The position numbers were made by a program, and so were the translations under genes. From NCBI RefSeq assembly GCF_000758525.1, contig NZ_CP009241.1, forward strand, positions 5,766,001 to 5,830,000: a stretch of DNA of 64,000 nucleotides, written 5' to 3'. Shown piece by piece: positions 63,894-64,000 of the stretch (positions are counted from its first letter, which is position 1; each line of letters opens with the position of its first letter). Source of the DNA: Paenibacillus sp. FSL H7-0357 (GTDB taxonomy: Bacteria; Bacillota; Bacilli; Paenibacillales; Paenibacillaceae). The notes under the pieces were generated by a model, which had not been told where the DNA came from, ran no database searches, and saw only the letters and a program-made list of their open reading frames with translations.

Positions 63894-64000
63894 CTAAAAC
63901 TTTCTCTTACGAGCAGCCTCAGACTTCTTCTTGCGCTTTACGCTTGGCTTCTCATAATGCTTACGTTTCTTCACCTCAGCCAAGACACCATCTTTAGCGA
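63894..64000 (-). CDS. rpsU: 30S ribosomal protein S21 (5' end cut by window edge)
   Basis: The last 35 codons are present, ending AARKRKF and the stop TAG at 63894-63896; the lysine/arginine-rich tail ([18 protein letters not shown]) is characteristic of S21. The N-terminal part lies beyond base 64000. First visible gene of the rpsU-yqeY unit. Confidence 0.93.
   Translation of the reverse strand, partial: AKDGVLAEVKKRKHYEKPSVKRKKKSEAARKRKF

Overview
The window is a chromosomal segment of a spore-forming Bacillota bacterium, almost certainly Paenibacillus or a close relative. The evidence is moderate G+C, strong AGGAGG ribosome binding sites with frequent TTG and GTG starts, sporulation genes (spoVD, yqfC, yqfD, ylaJ-like, rsfA-like), bacillithiol synthesis (bshC), and gene order that follows Bacillus subtilis in several blocks. 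Genus is inferred from content; no marker here fixes the species. Nearly all genes lie on the minus strand.

Region 1 (1-17.6 kb, read right to left): rsfA-like regulator, panE, a DUF3397 membrane protein, the oligopeptide importer oppABCDF, bshC, ahcY, then the division/cell wall cluster mraZ-rsmH-ftsL-pbpB-spoVD. spoVD is cut by the left edge. mraZ is preceded by three GTGGK boxes at a 10-bp pitch, the expected autoregulatory operator.

Region 2 (17.9-35 kb): mixed housekeeping and accessory genes. These are a DUF2626 protein, a secreted coiled-coil protein, an orphan solute-binding protein, the ylaH/ylaJ/ylaK-like block with typA, a divergent pair of TerC-family transporters, thiI with its cysteine desulfurase, a lytic transglycosylase, and DUF1540 and YpuI proteins.

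Region 3 (35-40 kb): a subtilisin-like protease with a long N-terminal region, and a MocR-type regulator divergent from a related aminotransferase. Region 4 (40.3-47.2 kb) holds RNase P RNA (with class A-like features), yqfO, trmK, a membrane protein, sigA, dnaG and yqxD. Region 5 (47.3-64 kb) holds glyQS under a T-box, recO, yqzL, era, cdd, dgkA, ybeY, pgpH, phoH, yqfD, yqfC, floA, nfeD, yqeY and the end of rpsU. This is the B. subtilis rpsU-to-sigA block almost gene for gene, without ccpN and yqfL.

The unusual content is between genes. There are at least five families of structured non-coding repeats: (1) a 214-bp element with 14-bp terminal inverted repeats, present twice, each time inserted inside another repeat; (2) a hairpin leader ending in AGGAGG that precedes ahcY and, as a tandem, cdd; (3) an array of four 25-bp palindromes upstream of era; (4) an array of four 23-bp units next to rnpB with nearly the same spacing plan as (3); (5) single hairpin repeats near typA and era. 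A small plus-strand gene with a perfect ribosome binding site and a one-base frame break lies at 59.9 kb. No phage, transposase, CRISPR-Cas or defence genes were seen.
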